From the NCBI GenBank assembly GCA_937901125.1, contig CALCGT010000051.1, positions 1 to 14,151 of the forward strand: a DNA stretch of 14,151 bases, read 5' to 3'. The notes below the pieces were generated by a model. It was not told the DNA's origin, searched no databases, and was given only the letters and a program-made list of their open reading frames with translations. Positions within the stretch are counted from its first letter, which is position 1; every line of letters begins with the position of its first letter. Source of the stretch: an uncultured Clostridia bacterium. Lineage in GTDB: Bacteria; Bacillota; Clostridia; Lachnospirales; Anaerotignaceae. Position numbers and translations under genes: made by a program. Positions 1-6,195 of this stretch are shown piece after piece.

Positions 1-53
1 TTTATTGTAACGTATAGTTATATTTCGTGTCCACTTTTTTAATATAGATCCAA
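1..53. repeat. Left arm of a 53-bp perfect terminal inverted repeat
   Basis: Positions 1-53 are the exact reverse complement of 14097-14149. Identity ends abruptly at 53/54. Read from the inner boundary outwards the repeat begins TGGATC and has AAAAAAGTGGACACG about 13-27 bases in; this resembles IS3-family ends, which begin TG and carry a subterminal GGACA. My reading is that the same IS end lies at both window edges in opposite orientation. A contig-end overlap or a true invertible-segment arm are alternatives. The repeat is seen directly; the IS assignment is inference. Confidence 0.9.
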
Positions 54-413
54 AAGTGGGTGATAGCAAGAGTGAGCCTATTGATCTTTGGAAAAGAAAG
101 CGAATGTGCAGTATAAGAGCAAACAGGTACATTTGTACTGGAGTGAGCCGTATGACAAATCCGCCATGACCATTTTATAGCGAGCGATACTGATTCTGTC
201 ATGGAGCAGATAGGCAATCTGCAAGGCCATGACCTTCGGTGCAGTATAATGATACTCCCGTATGGAATGCATCACAGCATTGTACGGTATCCTCATAGGA
301 ATGAGATAAGGTGAAATCCCTGTGGAGCTGTTGCCAGCAGCCGTCTGTTTGTTATGAATAATGTGTAAATTATAGAATATACATGGAATCAAAAAAATAG
401 AGGTGGGAGAAGT
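54..413. other. AT-rich accessory DNA, no confident gene
   Basis: No complete gene is convincing here. On the plus strand the frame ending with a TAG at 178-180 reads about 30 protein-like codons (from 85; a run containing VHLYWSEPYDKSA), then the same frame holds many stops, so it may be the tail of a gene cut off at the 53-bp repeat. A minus-strand frame is open across 78-392 but has no good ribosome binding site and no recognisable motif. The segment probably belongs to the mobile element that carries the downstream serine recombinase. Confidence 0.4.
349..376 (+). promoter_or_regulatory. Candidate sigma-70 promoter ahead of the serine recombinase
   Basis: TTGTTA at 349-354 and TATAGA at 371-376 are 16 bp apart, in an AT-rich stretch just ahead of the short ORF at 414 and the recombinase at 610. 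It is a moderate match to the consensus and is unsupported by anything but position. Confidence 0.3.
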
Positions 414-518
414 ATGACAAAATTAACTCTTACCAATGTGTATCAAACAAAAGAAAAAGTAAATCGTGAGGAGATTAAAAAAATTCTAATACGATACTTG
501 CAGAAGAAGACTTTCTAA
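414..518 (+). CDS. Possible 34-aa ORF upstream of the recombinase
   Basis: An ATG at 414 follows a good ribosome binding site (AGGTGGGAG at 401-409) and opens a lysine-rich ORF of 34 codons that stops at 516-518. I do not recognise it. Protein-like sequence appears to continue in the other two plus frames: LAEEDFLNAEQTFLKEH from 497, and RRADIFERALYALYNDLEN from about 520. This pattern is what a small gene broken by frameshifts would give. It may be a leader peptide, a decayed small regulator, or noise. The recombinase start lies 92 bp downstream of its stop. Confidence 0.35.
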   Translation: MTKLTLTNVYQTKEKVNREEIKKILIRYLQKKTF

Positions 519-609
519 ACGCAGAGCAGACATTTTTGAAAGAGCATTGTACGCATTGTATAATGATTTGGAGAATTTGTCTGCCTTCTTTTTAGAAGGG
601 GGAAGCAGT

Positions 610-2247
610 ATGATGACACTAGAAAGTAGGATGGGGAACCAAAATGGAATCCCAACAGTGGCTGCATTATATTTGAGATTGTCGAAAGAAGATATTGATA
701 AGATGAATAAGGGGGATGATAGTGAAAGCATTAAAAATCAGCGATTGCTTTTAACAGATGAAGCAATTAAAAGGGGCTTTGTAGTTGGAGATGTATATTC
801 AGACGATGACTATTCGGGGACAGATAGTACCAGACCTGCATTTAACCGTTTGATTGAAGATGCAAAGATGAAGAAATTTCATGTTGTTCTTTGCAAGACC
901 CAATCCAGATTTACAAGGGATATGGAGATTGCAGAGAAGTATATCCATCGTGTGTTTCCGTTGCTGGGTATTCGATTTATCGGTGTAGTCGATCATGTAG
1001 ATACTGACATAAAAGGCAATAAAAAAGCACGTCAGATCAATGCCTTGGTAAATGAATGGTATGTGGAAGATTTGTCGGAAAATATTAAAGCGGTATATCA
1101 AAGCAAGATGCGCCAAGGACAGTATTTAGGCAGTTTTGCCCTTTATGGCTATGTGAAAGATAGTGAAGATCACCACAAATTAGTGATTGATGAAGAAGCG
1201 GCTGAGGTTGTACGAAAGATATATAGATATTGTCTGGAAGGATATGGGGCGCAAAATATTTGTTACAAGCTGCAGGAAGAAGAAATACTAACACCTGCAG
1301 ACTACAAGCGGAGTAAGGGCATGAAATTTTATACACCACTTCAATCTGAAGGGTATGCTACAAAGTATCGCTTGTGGAGTCCAACAACTGTAAAAAAGAT
1401 TTTAACAAATGAAATGTATATTGGTACTTTGGTTCAAGGCAGAGAAAGAAAGGTAAGTTATAAAAGTAAAAAAGTCGTAGCTGTGCCAAAAGAAGATTGG
1501 ATTCGGGTGCCAGACAATCATGAACCGATTATAACAAAGGAGGATTTCTATAAGGCGCAGGAAATGCTGCGGTTAAGGAGAAACTGCACAACTGTTTCAG
1601 ATAAAAGTGGGAGGGCATACCCTTTAGCTGGAAAAATCTTTTGTAAGGATTGCGGGAGTTCAATGACGAGAACGGGAACAAAAGGTACCTATGGTAATTA
1701 TCTGCGTTGTAAACTTGCTGCGAAATCAAATAGGGCAAAATGTACTTCGCATAATATAAAGTATTTTGATTTGGAAAAGAAGATATTAGAAGCATTGCAG
1801 GTACATATTGACGAGGTGCTTTCTGATGAAAATGACAGAAAAGAAATAACAGATCGTATGGATTTGAAAAAGAATACTGTGATGGAAGAATTGCAGGGGA
1901 AACACAAAAAGCTCCTTTGGGAGAAAGAAAGAATGCAAAGTGCATTGAAGAATTGTTACATGGATCGCTATTCCGGGGACTTGGATGAAGGAATGTTTCT
2001 GGATTTGAAAGTAGAATATAATAAGAAAATAAAATCTCTGCAGCAGGCTGTCGAGAAATTGGAAGAAAAACTGAAATTGAATACGGAATATAGAATGTCA
2101 GAGGAACGAGTAAAAGAAGTACTAAAGAAATACACGACTTTTTCTGAACTGACGAATGAATTGGCATATGATTTTATTGAGTATGTTGAAGTTGGAGAAA
2201 AGAATGAAAAAAGAGAACAGGAGATAATCGTACATTGGAAGTTTTGA
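610..2247 (+). CDS. Large serine recombinase (TndX/TnpX-like site-specific integrase)
   Basis: This 545-aa protein catalyses integration and excision of a mobile element by a serine-linked double-strand exchange. The N-terminal resolvase domain has the nucleophile in LYLRLSKED (Ser25), then SIKNQR, DDYSGTD and the Arg-rich CKTQSRFTRDM segment. A recombinase domain follows (about 190-330, with YGYVKD and the EMYIGTL box), then a zinc ribbon with Cys345, Cys348, Cys367 and Cys378, and a charged coiled-coil region to the end. Length fits the large-serine-recombinase family. I chose ATG 610 because GAAGGGGG lies 7-9 bp ahead; the frame stays open further upstream to a TTG at 547 without a comparable site. 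Only about 20 bp separate the stop codon from a split protease gene, the usual position of such an enzyme at one end of its element, so the element should extend leftwards out of the window. Base composition is more AT-rich than the core genes. Confidence 0.93.
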   Translation: MMTLESRMGNQNGIPTVAALYLRLSKEDIDKMNKGDDSESIKNQRLLLTDEAIKRGFVVGDVYSDDDYSGTDSTRPAFNRLIEDAKMKKFHVVLCKTQSRFTRDMEIAEKYIHRVFPLLGIRFIGVVDHVDTDIKGNKKARQINALVNEWYVEDLSENIKAVYQSKMRQGQYLGSFALYGYVKDSEDHHKLVIDEEAAEVVRKIYRYCLEGYGAQNICYKLQEEEILTPADYKRSKGMKFYTPLQSEGYATKYRLWSPTTVKKILTNEMYIGTLVQGRERKVSYKSKKVVAVPKEDWIRVPDNHEPIITKEDFYKAQEMLRLRRNCTTVSDKSGRAYPLAGKIFCKDCGSSMTRTGTKGTYGNYLRCKLAAKSNRAKCTSHNIKYFDLEKKILEALQVHIDEVLSDENDRKEITDRMDLKKNTVMEELQGKHKKLLWEKERMQSALKNCYMDRYSGDLDEGMFLDLKVEYNKKIKSLQQAVEKLEEKLKLNTEYRMSEERVKEVLKKYTTFSELTNELAYDFIEYVEVGEKNEKREQEIIVHWKF

Positions 2248-2256
2248 TTTTTCGCA

Positions 2257-2466
2257 TTATCGACAAGGCACATGGGTGCCGTGACCATTATCATCATAAG
2301 GCTCCCGTTTTCCGTTGATCAGATCCCGAAAAGCCACGATACGGTTTTCCGGCAGAATAAAATCTTCCACGGGAGAGATTCCCGTATCCAGAAAAGCAAT
2401 GGAGAGCCTCCGTTTGCTTGCAGATGCAGACAGCTCCGCAGAAAAAAGGTGTTTCATCAAAGACAT
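2257..2466 (-). pseudogene. Subtilisin-like (S8) serine protease, 5' fragment split by the element
   Basis: Read on the minus strand, the fragment begins MSLMKHLFSAELSASAS and contains two of the three catalytic blocks of subtilases: the Asp block (AFLDTGIS) and the His block (DDNGHGTHV). A normal protein would go on with AGI/AGT and, far downstream, the GTSMA serine block; here the frame reads PCR and stops at 2257-2259, in DNA that belongs to the integrated element. ATG 2466 is preferred over ATG 2475 because AGGAG (2476-2480, minus strand) is 9 bases before the former and abuts the latter. The catalytic Ser is absent, so this piece cannot be an active protease. The missing 3' part should lie at the far end of the element, outside the window. 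Short N-terminus with no signal peptide suggests a cytoplasmic or sporulation-type subtilase, which is only a guess. Confidence 0.85.
2267..2280. other. Putative element/chromosome junction (att core)
   Basis: GGCAC, four bases, GTGCC form an imperfect dyad exactly where the protease reading frame (minus strand ...GHGTHV) loses family similarity and runs into PCR-stop. Attachment sites of large serine recombinases are short imperfect dyads, and this one lies 20 bp from the recombinase stop codon. The exact crossover dinucleotide cannot be told without the other junction. Confidence 0.45.
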
Positions 2467-2557
2467 GGCAAGCATCTCCTTTCTTTACTAAAGTATGTGA
2501 AAAAGCATTTTTGGGGACTTTGGGGCATACCTTTATTTTAGGAAGAAAAAGGAGAGG

Positions 2558-3016
2558 ATGCCTGTGGCAGAAAAAAACGGAATGGAGATGCTTTCGGCAT
2601 TGATGGGAGAGCAGGGGCAGGATGCCCTGAAGATGATGCAGCGGGTGCAAAGGCTGCAGCGGCTCATGGGGCCTGTAGTATCCAAAACCTCCACCCCTCC
2701 TGTGGATAAAAAAGAGGAAGGGGAGCTGTTTGTCCGCAATCGAAATGAAAATATGATCACCGCAGCCATTCCTTTTTTGAATCGGGAATATCAGCGGGAT
2801 TTGTATATTGTAGTTCGCCTGATGGAAATGCAGAGAGTATTGAGTGGAGGTCTGTTGGAAGCAAGAGAACGGCAGGAGGAACCATTCCGTCTGCGACAGC
2901 GGAAAATGCTGCGGGCAATACAGGAATATCTGCCGGCGGAGGAAAGAAACCAGATGCAGACCATATTGAGAATGATGGATATGAAAGAGATCATGGAACG
3001 GGAGGGCTTGAAATGA
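2558..3016 (+). CDS. Hypothetical helical protein, 152 aa
   Basis: I do not recognise the family. The protein is rich in Met, Arg, Glu and Leu, has no signal peptide or membrane segment, and looks almost wholly helical apart from a Pro/Thr/Ser linker near residues 45-52 (STPP). The C-terminal third reads IQEYLPAEERNQMQTILRMM, a pattern echoed in the next gene. GGAGAGG (2551-2557) touches ATG 2558, so an in-frame GTG at 2564 may be the true start (150 aa). The stop overlaps the following ATG by the ATGA arrangement (3013-3016), so the two are translationally coupled. The pair is divergent from the split protease gene with about 90 bp between starts, and is closed by a terminator at 3280-3306. 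Codon use and GC match the core genes, so it looks resident rather than imported. Confidence 0.75.
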   Translation: MPVAEKNGMEMLSALMGEQGQDALKMMQRVQRLQRLMGPVVSKTSTPPVDKKEEGELFVRNRNENMITAAIPFLNREYQRDLYIVVRLMEMQRVLSGGLLEARERQEEPFRLRQRKMLRAIQEYLPAEERNQMQTILRMMDMKEIMEREGLK

Positions 3017-3270
3017 ACACATGGGATACCCCGGAAGTGCAGGCTTTGGGAGAGGAACGGCTGCGCCTGATGCGGGAAGCAGCGGAAAAATGCAAGGGAA
3101 AAACTGGTATGGAACGATTGGATATTTTCTTGGAATATGGAGAAAAATTGGCAGAGGGCGGGCAGCTTCCTTCGGAAGAACAGAAAGCCCTGCTGGCGGC
3201 AGTGGCGGCAAGCCTGCCCAAGGAAGAACAGGCACAATTGGCACAGATCATGGCAATGCTGGGACTGTGA
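3013..3270 (+). CDS. Hypothetical small helical protein, 85 aa
   Basis: The start ATG overlaps the stop of the upstream gene by four bases and uses GGAGGG (3000-3005) as its ribosome binding site, so the two are made together. The product is acidic, Ala/Glu/Leu-rich, without signal peptide, cysteine cluster or membrane segment. Its end, SLPKEEQAQLAQIMAML, resembles the YLPAEERNQMQTILRMM segment of the upstream protein, suggesting that both carry the same short helical module. Function is unknown; I cannot tie it to a named domain. Confidence 0.72.
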   Translation: MNTWDTPEVQALGEERLRLMREAAEKCKGKTGMERLDIFLEYGEKLAEGGQLPSEEQKALLAAVAASLPKEEQAQLAQIMAMLGL

Positions 3271-3279
3271 CCGTGCAAA

Positions 3280-3306
3280 AGGGTGGCGCAATGCGTCACC
3301 CTCTTT
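3280..3306 (+). terminator. Rho-independent terminator after the small-protein pair
   Basis: AGGGTGGCGCA (3280-3290) and TGCGTCACCCT (3292-3302) are complementary over 11 positions with one G-T pair (the innermost pairs open to form the loop), followed by CTTT. It lies 10 bp after the stop of the 85-aa gene. The run of T is short, so termination may be partial. Confidence 0.6.
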
Positions 3307-3678
3307 AAGGGGAAGATTTTTTCTCCCCCCTCGTCAAAATCAGGATTTTGATGAGCAAAACAGCCGGAAAAACAGGCAAGTTCCGGCGGCTCAAAAGCCT
3401 TGAAACTTGTTGTTCTCCTCGGTGAAAATGAATTTCGCCTGCGGATTCCATTTGGAAACCCATTTGTTTTCCAACCCTTTCCCTGTGGTTTTTTGATGGT
3501 GTAGGTGTGGGCAGTTGGCTTGCCGAGTTTTCTTTTCGGCTGTTGGTGCACTGAGGCTGGTTGAAAGGTGCTGGGATATTTTTGTTGGAATACATAGGAA
3601 CCTCCGTGGGTTTTCTTTCCTTATATATATGCTTCCAAAAGTTTTTTATGTTTTCTCCTATAAATAAACACATTTTTG
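3307..3678. other. Gene-free gap with palindromes
   Basis: No credible gene is present; open frames on the minus strand lack ribosome binding sites and protein character. The gap holds a near-perfect palindrome (CTCGTCAAAATC at 3330-3341 with GATTTTGATGAG at 3344-3355) and a second hairpin (GCCGGAA 3363-3369 with TTCCGGC 3381-3387). These may be remnants of a dispersed intergenic repeat. The 3' half is T-rich with no clear structure. Confidence 0.5.
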
Positions 3679-3687
3679 TGGTATGAT
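3679..3687 (+). promoter_or_regulatory. Candidate extended -10 promoter for the prpE leader
   Basis: TGGTATGAT is an extended -10 element (TG, one base, TATGAT). The -35 region (TATAAA at 3659-3664, 17 bp upstream) is weak, as is tolerated for extended -10 promoters. A transcript from here would begin near 3694 and carry a leader of about 320 nt before prpE. Confidence 0.35.
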
Positions 3688-3689
3688 TA

Positions 3690-4012
3690 TATTACCTTTA
3701 GCGGACAAAGGGCTATATGCTCCCAAAGGCGTATTTTGGGCACTTTTTGCGTTATCCTCCTTCGACGTACCTTTTGGTACGACTTCAGTCGTCTGCCTGA
3801 AAATTGCCGCAAACTAAGCCTTAGGGAGTCTGCGAGCTGCAAGCAACCACATTTGTAACTATGCAAGGCTTTCGAGCGATGCGTGCCGAGTGGCACGGTG
3901 AGCGAGGGTAACGCAGCAGAGATGTAAATGCGGTGGTTTCAGCCATGTATCTCTTTGTCCACCGAAGGTACGAAGTCTGAGATCAGAAAAAACTCCTGAA
4001 AGGAAGCTGTAC
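3690..4012 (+). ncRNA. Putative structured 5' leader RNA of prpE
   Basis: The stretch is non-coding and dense in inverted repeats: CCCAAA/TTTGGG (3722-3727, 3735-3740), CGTACC/GGTACG (3766-3771, 3776-3781), ACGAC/GTCGT (3779-3783, 3788-3792, overlapping the previous stem), AAGCCTT/AAGGCTT (3816-3822, 3865-3871), CGTGCC/GGCACG (3882-3887, 3892-3897), AGAGAT/ATCTCT (3918-3923, 3949-3954) and CGGTGG/CCACCG (3931-3936, 3959-3964). The last two interleave, as in a pseudoknot or two exclusive folds. It matches no riboswitch class I can name. A dispersed intergenic repeat is the main alternative. Confidence 0.35.
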
Positions 4013-4801
4013 ATGAAGGAGCGAAGAGAACGAAATTTCCGTATATTGGAATTTCGAGAAAATAAATTTGATATCGTCGGGGATGTCCACGGCTGCTACG
4101 ACGAGCTGATGGAGCTGATCCGAAAGCTGGGCTACGAAAAAAAGGACAACTGTTATATTCATCCCGAAGGCAGAAAACTTATTTCTGTGGGGGATGTGGC
4201 GGATAAAGGATACAAAAATCTGGCCTGCCTGAATTTCTGGATCGATCAGGTGAACCATGGCGGGGCTTTCTGGGTTCATGGAAACCATTGCAACAAGCTA
4301 TATAGATATTTCCTCGGCAACCGTGTTCACCTGTCCCATGGTCTGGAAAATACGGTGGCGGAGCTGGACAAGCTGCCCAAGGAAGAACGCACGGTTTTTC
4401 GCAACCGCTATATGCGCTGTTATGAAAGCCAGTGCTTCTATCTACTGTTGGACAGAAAACAGCTGGCGATCGTCCATGGCGGTCTGCGTCCCGATTCCAT
4501 TGGGAAATTTTCCAACAAGATCCGTGCGGTCTGCCTTTACGGGGAAACCACAGGACGATTTGATGAAAACGGAAAGCCGGAACGACTGGACTGGGCGGCG
4601 GAATATGACGGACAGCCCTTTGTGGTCTATGGGCATACAGTGGTGGAAAAGCCTGAGATCATCAATCGTACCGTAGATATCGACCAGGGCTGTGTTTATG
4701 GCGGCTATCTGACGGCACTGCGCTATCCCGAAATGGAATTTGTGCAGGTGCGGGGGAAGAAATATGCGGAATACCACGGCGGCGGCAAGGTTCCCCGGTG
4801 A
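4013..4801 (+). CDS. prpE: PrpE-like PPP-family phosphatase / bis(5'-nucleosyl)-tetraphosphatase
   Basis: This 262-aa cytoplasmic metallophosphoesterase would cleave diadenosine tetraphosphate asymmetrically and/or act as a protein phosphatase, as Bacillus PrpE does. The two-metal site motifs are all present: GDVHG (23-27, Asp24 and His26), GDVADKG (60-66, Asp61), GNHCNKLYRY (90-99, Asn91 and His92), VHGGLR (His155) and VYGHT (His208). The GNHCNKLYRY, DWAAEY and IDQGCVYG blocks are characteristic of PrpE and separate it from general PPP phosphatases, which have GNHE. The only deviation is Lys65 where most relatives have Arg in GDxxDRG. Start ATG 4013 has AAAGGAAG 6 bp upstream. It appears to be a single-gene unit, with a long inverted-repeat-rich leader before it and a terminator at 4852-4880 after it. 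In Bacillus prpE affects spore germination; that role here is not shown. Confidence 0.9.
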   Translation: MKERRERNFRILEFRENKFDIVGDVHGCYDELMELIRKLGYEKKDNCYIHPEGRKLISVGDVADKGYKNLACLNFWIDQVNHGGAFWVHGNHCNKLYRYFLGNRVHLSHGLENTVAELDKLPKEERTVFRNRYMRCYESQCFYLLLDRKQLAIVHGGLRPDSIGKFSNKIRAVCLYGETTGRFDENGKPERLDWAAEYDGQPFVVYGHTVVEKPEIINRTVDIDQGCVYGGYLTALRYPEMEFVQVRGKKYAEYHGGGKVPR

Positions 4802-4851
4802 GTTGGAGAAATCGGACAAAGACAAAATAAAAAATATCAGATATGATGTAG

Positions 4852-4880
4852 AAAGTCCTCTCAAAAAGAGGGCTTTTTCT
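4852..4880 (+). terminator. Rho-independent terminator after prpE
   Basis: AAAGTCCTCT (4852-4861) pairs with AGAGGGCTTT (4867-4876) over 10 positions including one T-G pair, loop CAAAA, with a run of five T at 4874-4878. It separates prpE from dgt. Confidence 0.78.
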
Positions 4881-4968
4881 ATGGGGAAAAAAGGATTTTC
4901 AAGGAAAACGGCGTATTTTAAAAGTAATAGGAGAAATTTGTACTTTAGTATAAGAAGGAGGGAAAGCT

Positions 4969-5982
4969 ATGGAATTACGGCAGTTTCAGGAAGAACTGGA
5001 AGAGAGGATGCTGGGGCAGTATGCCACAAAAAGCGTCAATACGAAAGGTCGGCACAGGGAAGAGGAGAAATGTGATATCCGTACGGATTTCCAGCGGGAT
5101 AGAGACCGTATTATCCATTGCAAATCCTTCCGCCGCATGAAGCATAAAACACAGGTATTCATCTCCCCGGAAGGCGACCATTACCGTACTCGCCTGACCC
5201 ATACCCTGGAGGTTTCCCAGATCGCCAGAAGCATTGCCAGTGCGCTGCGCCTGAATGAGGATCTGACAGAAGCCATCGCCCTAGGGCACGATTTGGGCCA
5301 TACCCCTTTTGGTCATGCAGGGGAGAGAAAGCTGGACGCCCTTTGCAAAGACAGCGGCGGCTTTGCCCATAATGAGCAGAGCCTGCGGGTGGTGGAACGG
5401 TTGGAAAAAGACGGTCGTGGGCTGAATCTGACCTGGGAAGTGCGGGATGGTATTTTGAACCACCGCACCAGCGGCAACCCTGCCACTTTGGAAGGGAAGA
5501 TCGTGCAGCTTTCCGATAAGATCGCCTATACCAACCATGATATCGATGATGCTATCCGGGCGGGGATGCTGCGTCCCCGGGATATTCCCAGAGAGATCGT
5601 TGCCCGTATCGGCACCCGTTCCAGCAGCCGCATCAACGCCATGGTACGGGATACCATCCAAAACAGCATGGATATCAATGATATCCGCATGAGCGAAGAA
5701 ATGCGGGAGATGTTGAAAGACCTGCGGGTCTTTATGTTCCGGCATGTTTACGCCAGCGATATTGCTGTGGCGGAACATAAAAAGGCGGAAAAAATCATCG
5801 GAGATCTGTTTGATTATTATTTGGAATACCCTGAAGAAATGTCCTCGGAATTTCAGGTACTGCTGGAGGATGGGGACTCGGTGCATCAGGTGGTCTGCGA
5901 TTATATTGCCTGTATGACGGATCGCTTCGCAGTGGCAAAATATAAGGAACTGTTCATCCCTCAGGAATGGACGGTCCTTTAA
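4969..5982 (+). CDS. dgt: dGTP triphosphohydrolase-like HD-domain protein
   Basis: The 337-aa protein belongs to the dGTPase-like HD superfamily, which splits dNTPs to the deoxynucleoside and triphosphate and so tunes dNTP pools. The metal site H...HD...D is visible: His78 in RLTHTLEVSQIAR, His107-Asp108 in LGHDLGHTPFGH, and Asp183 in QLSDKIAYTNHDIDDA. His111 and His116 of the HDLGHTPFGH block are also intact, as is the N-terminal RDRIIHCKSFRRMKHKTQVF signature. The compact length fits the shorter Firmicutes class rather than the longer Escherichia-type Dgt, so the preferred substrate is uncertain. The start ATG 4969 follows AAGGAGGG with 6-7 bp spacing. It lies directly upstream of dnaG with 213 bp between, the arrangement common in Clostridia, which fits a link between nucleotide supply and replication. 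Confidence 0.93.
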   Translation: MELRQFQEELEERMLGQYATKSVNTKGRHREEEKCDIRTDFQRDRDRIIHCKSFRRMKHKTQVFISPEGDHYRTRLTHTLEVSQIARSIASALRLNEDLTEAIALGHDLGHTPFGHAGERKLDALCKDSGGFAHNEQSLRVVERLEKDGRGLNLTWEVRDGILNHRTSGNPATLEGKIVQLSDKIAYTNHDIDDAIRAGMLRPRDIPREIVARIGTRSSSRINAMVRDTIQNSMDINDIRMSEEMREMLKDLRVFMFRHVYASDIAVAEHKKAEKIIGDLFDYYLEYPEEMSSEFQVLLEDGDSVHQVVCDYIACMTDRFAVAKYKELFIPQEWTVL

Positions 5983-6075
5983 AAAGTTATGGTTGAAAAA
6001 CAGAACAATTTTGGTTGAAATCGTTATTGCATTTTGCACAAAGTTTGAAAAAGTCAAGGGGGTTTTGCATTTTTT

Positions 6076-6103
6076 TTGTTCATCCCTACAAAATGTATAC
6101 AAT
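6076..6103 (+). promoter_or_regulatory. Candidate sigma-70 promoter for dnaG-rpoD
   Basis: TTGTTC (6076-6081) and TACAAT (6098-6103) are 16 bp apart and lie 92 bp before the dnaG start. The region between dgt and dnaG is AT-rich and otherwise non-coding. The match is moderate. Confidence 0.4.
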
Positions 6104-6126
6104 GGAGAAGGATTTTCCGCAAAAAT

Positions 6127-6173
6127 GTCGAATCTATATAGTAGAAAGGAAGTGAAAACGCTTCCTTTTCGAC
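6127..6173 (+). promoter_or_regulatory. Nested hairpin in the dnaG leader
   Basis: An inner stem AAAGGAAGTG (6145-6154) with CGCTTCCTTT (6159-6168), loop AAAA, is enclosed by GTCGAA (6127-6132) with TTCGAC (6168-6173), the two stems sharing base 6168. The inner stem ends in TTTT, so it may act as a weak attenuator or RNA processing site ahead of dnaG, 23 bp before its start codon. Confidence 0.35.
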
Positions 6174-6195
6174 TGTTAGGAAGGGGAGTGATCAC

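Noticed and set aside
78..392. 104-codon minus-strand open frame at the left end
   Set aside because: No good start signal and no motif; it may reflect decayed DNA of the mobile element rather than a gene.
547..609. TTG 547 as start of the serine recombinase
   Set aside because: No ribosome binding site precedes it, while ATG 610 has a strong one and gives the usual distance to the catalytic Ser.
3280..3306. AGGGTGGCGC resembling the T-box motif GGGTGGNACCGCG
   Set aside because: It lies just after a coding region, forms a simple terminator stem, and no specifier stem or aminoacyl-tRNA synthetase gene follows.
3305..3673. 122-codon minus-strand open frame in the gap before prpE
   Set aside because: Low-complexity, basic translation with no recognisable domain and no ribosome binding site; it also crosses palindromes.
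4073..4400. GNHC in place of GNHE/GNHD as a defective phosphatase site
   Set aside because: GNHCNKLYRY is the normal form in the PrpE family, so it is a family marker rather than a lost catalytic residue.
5281..6195. 304-codon open frame on the minus strand
   Set aside because: Mostly antisense to dgt, whose catalytic motifs are intact, and without a ribosome binding site or family resemblance.
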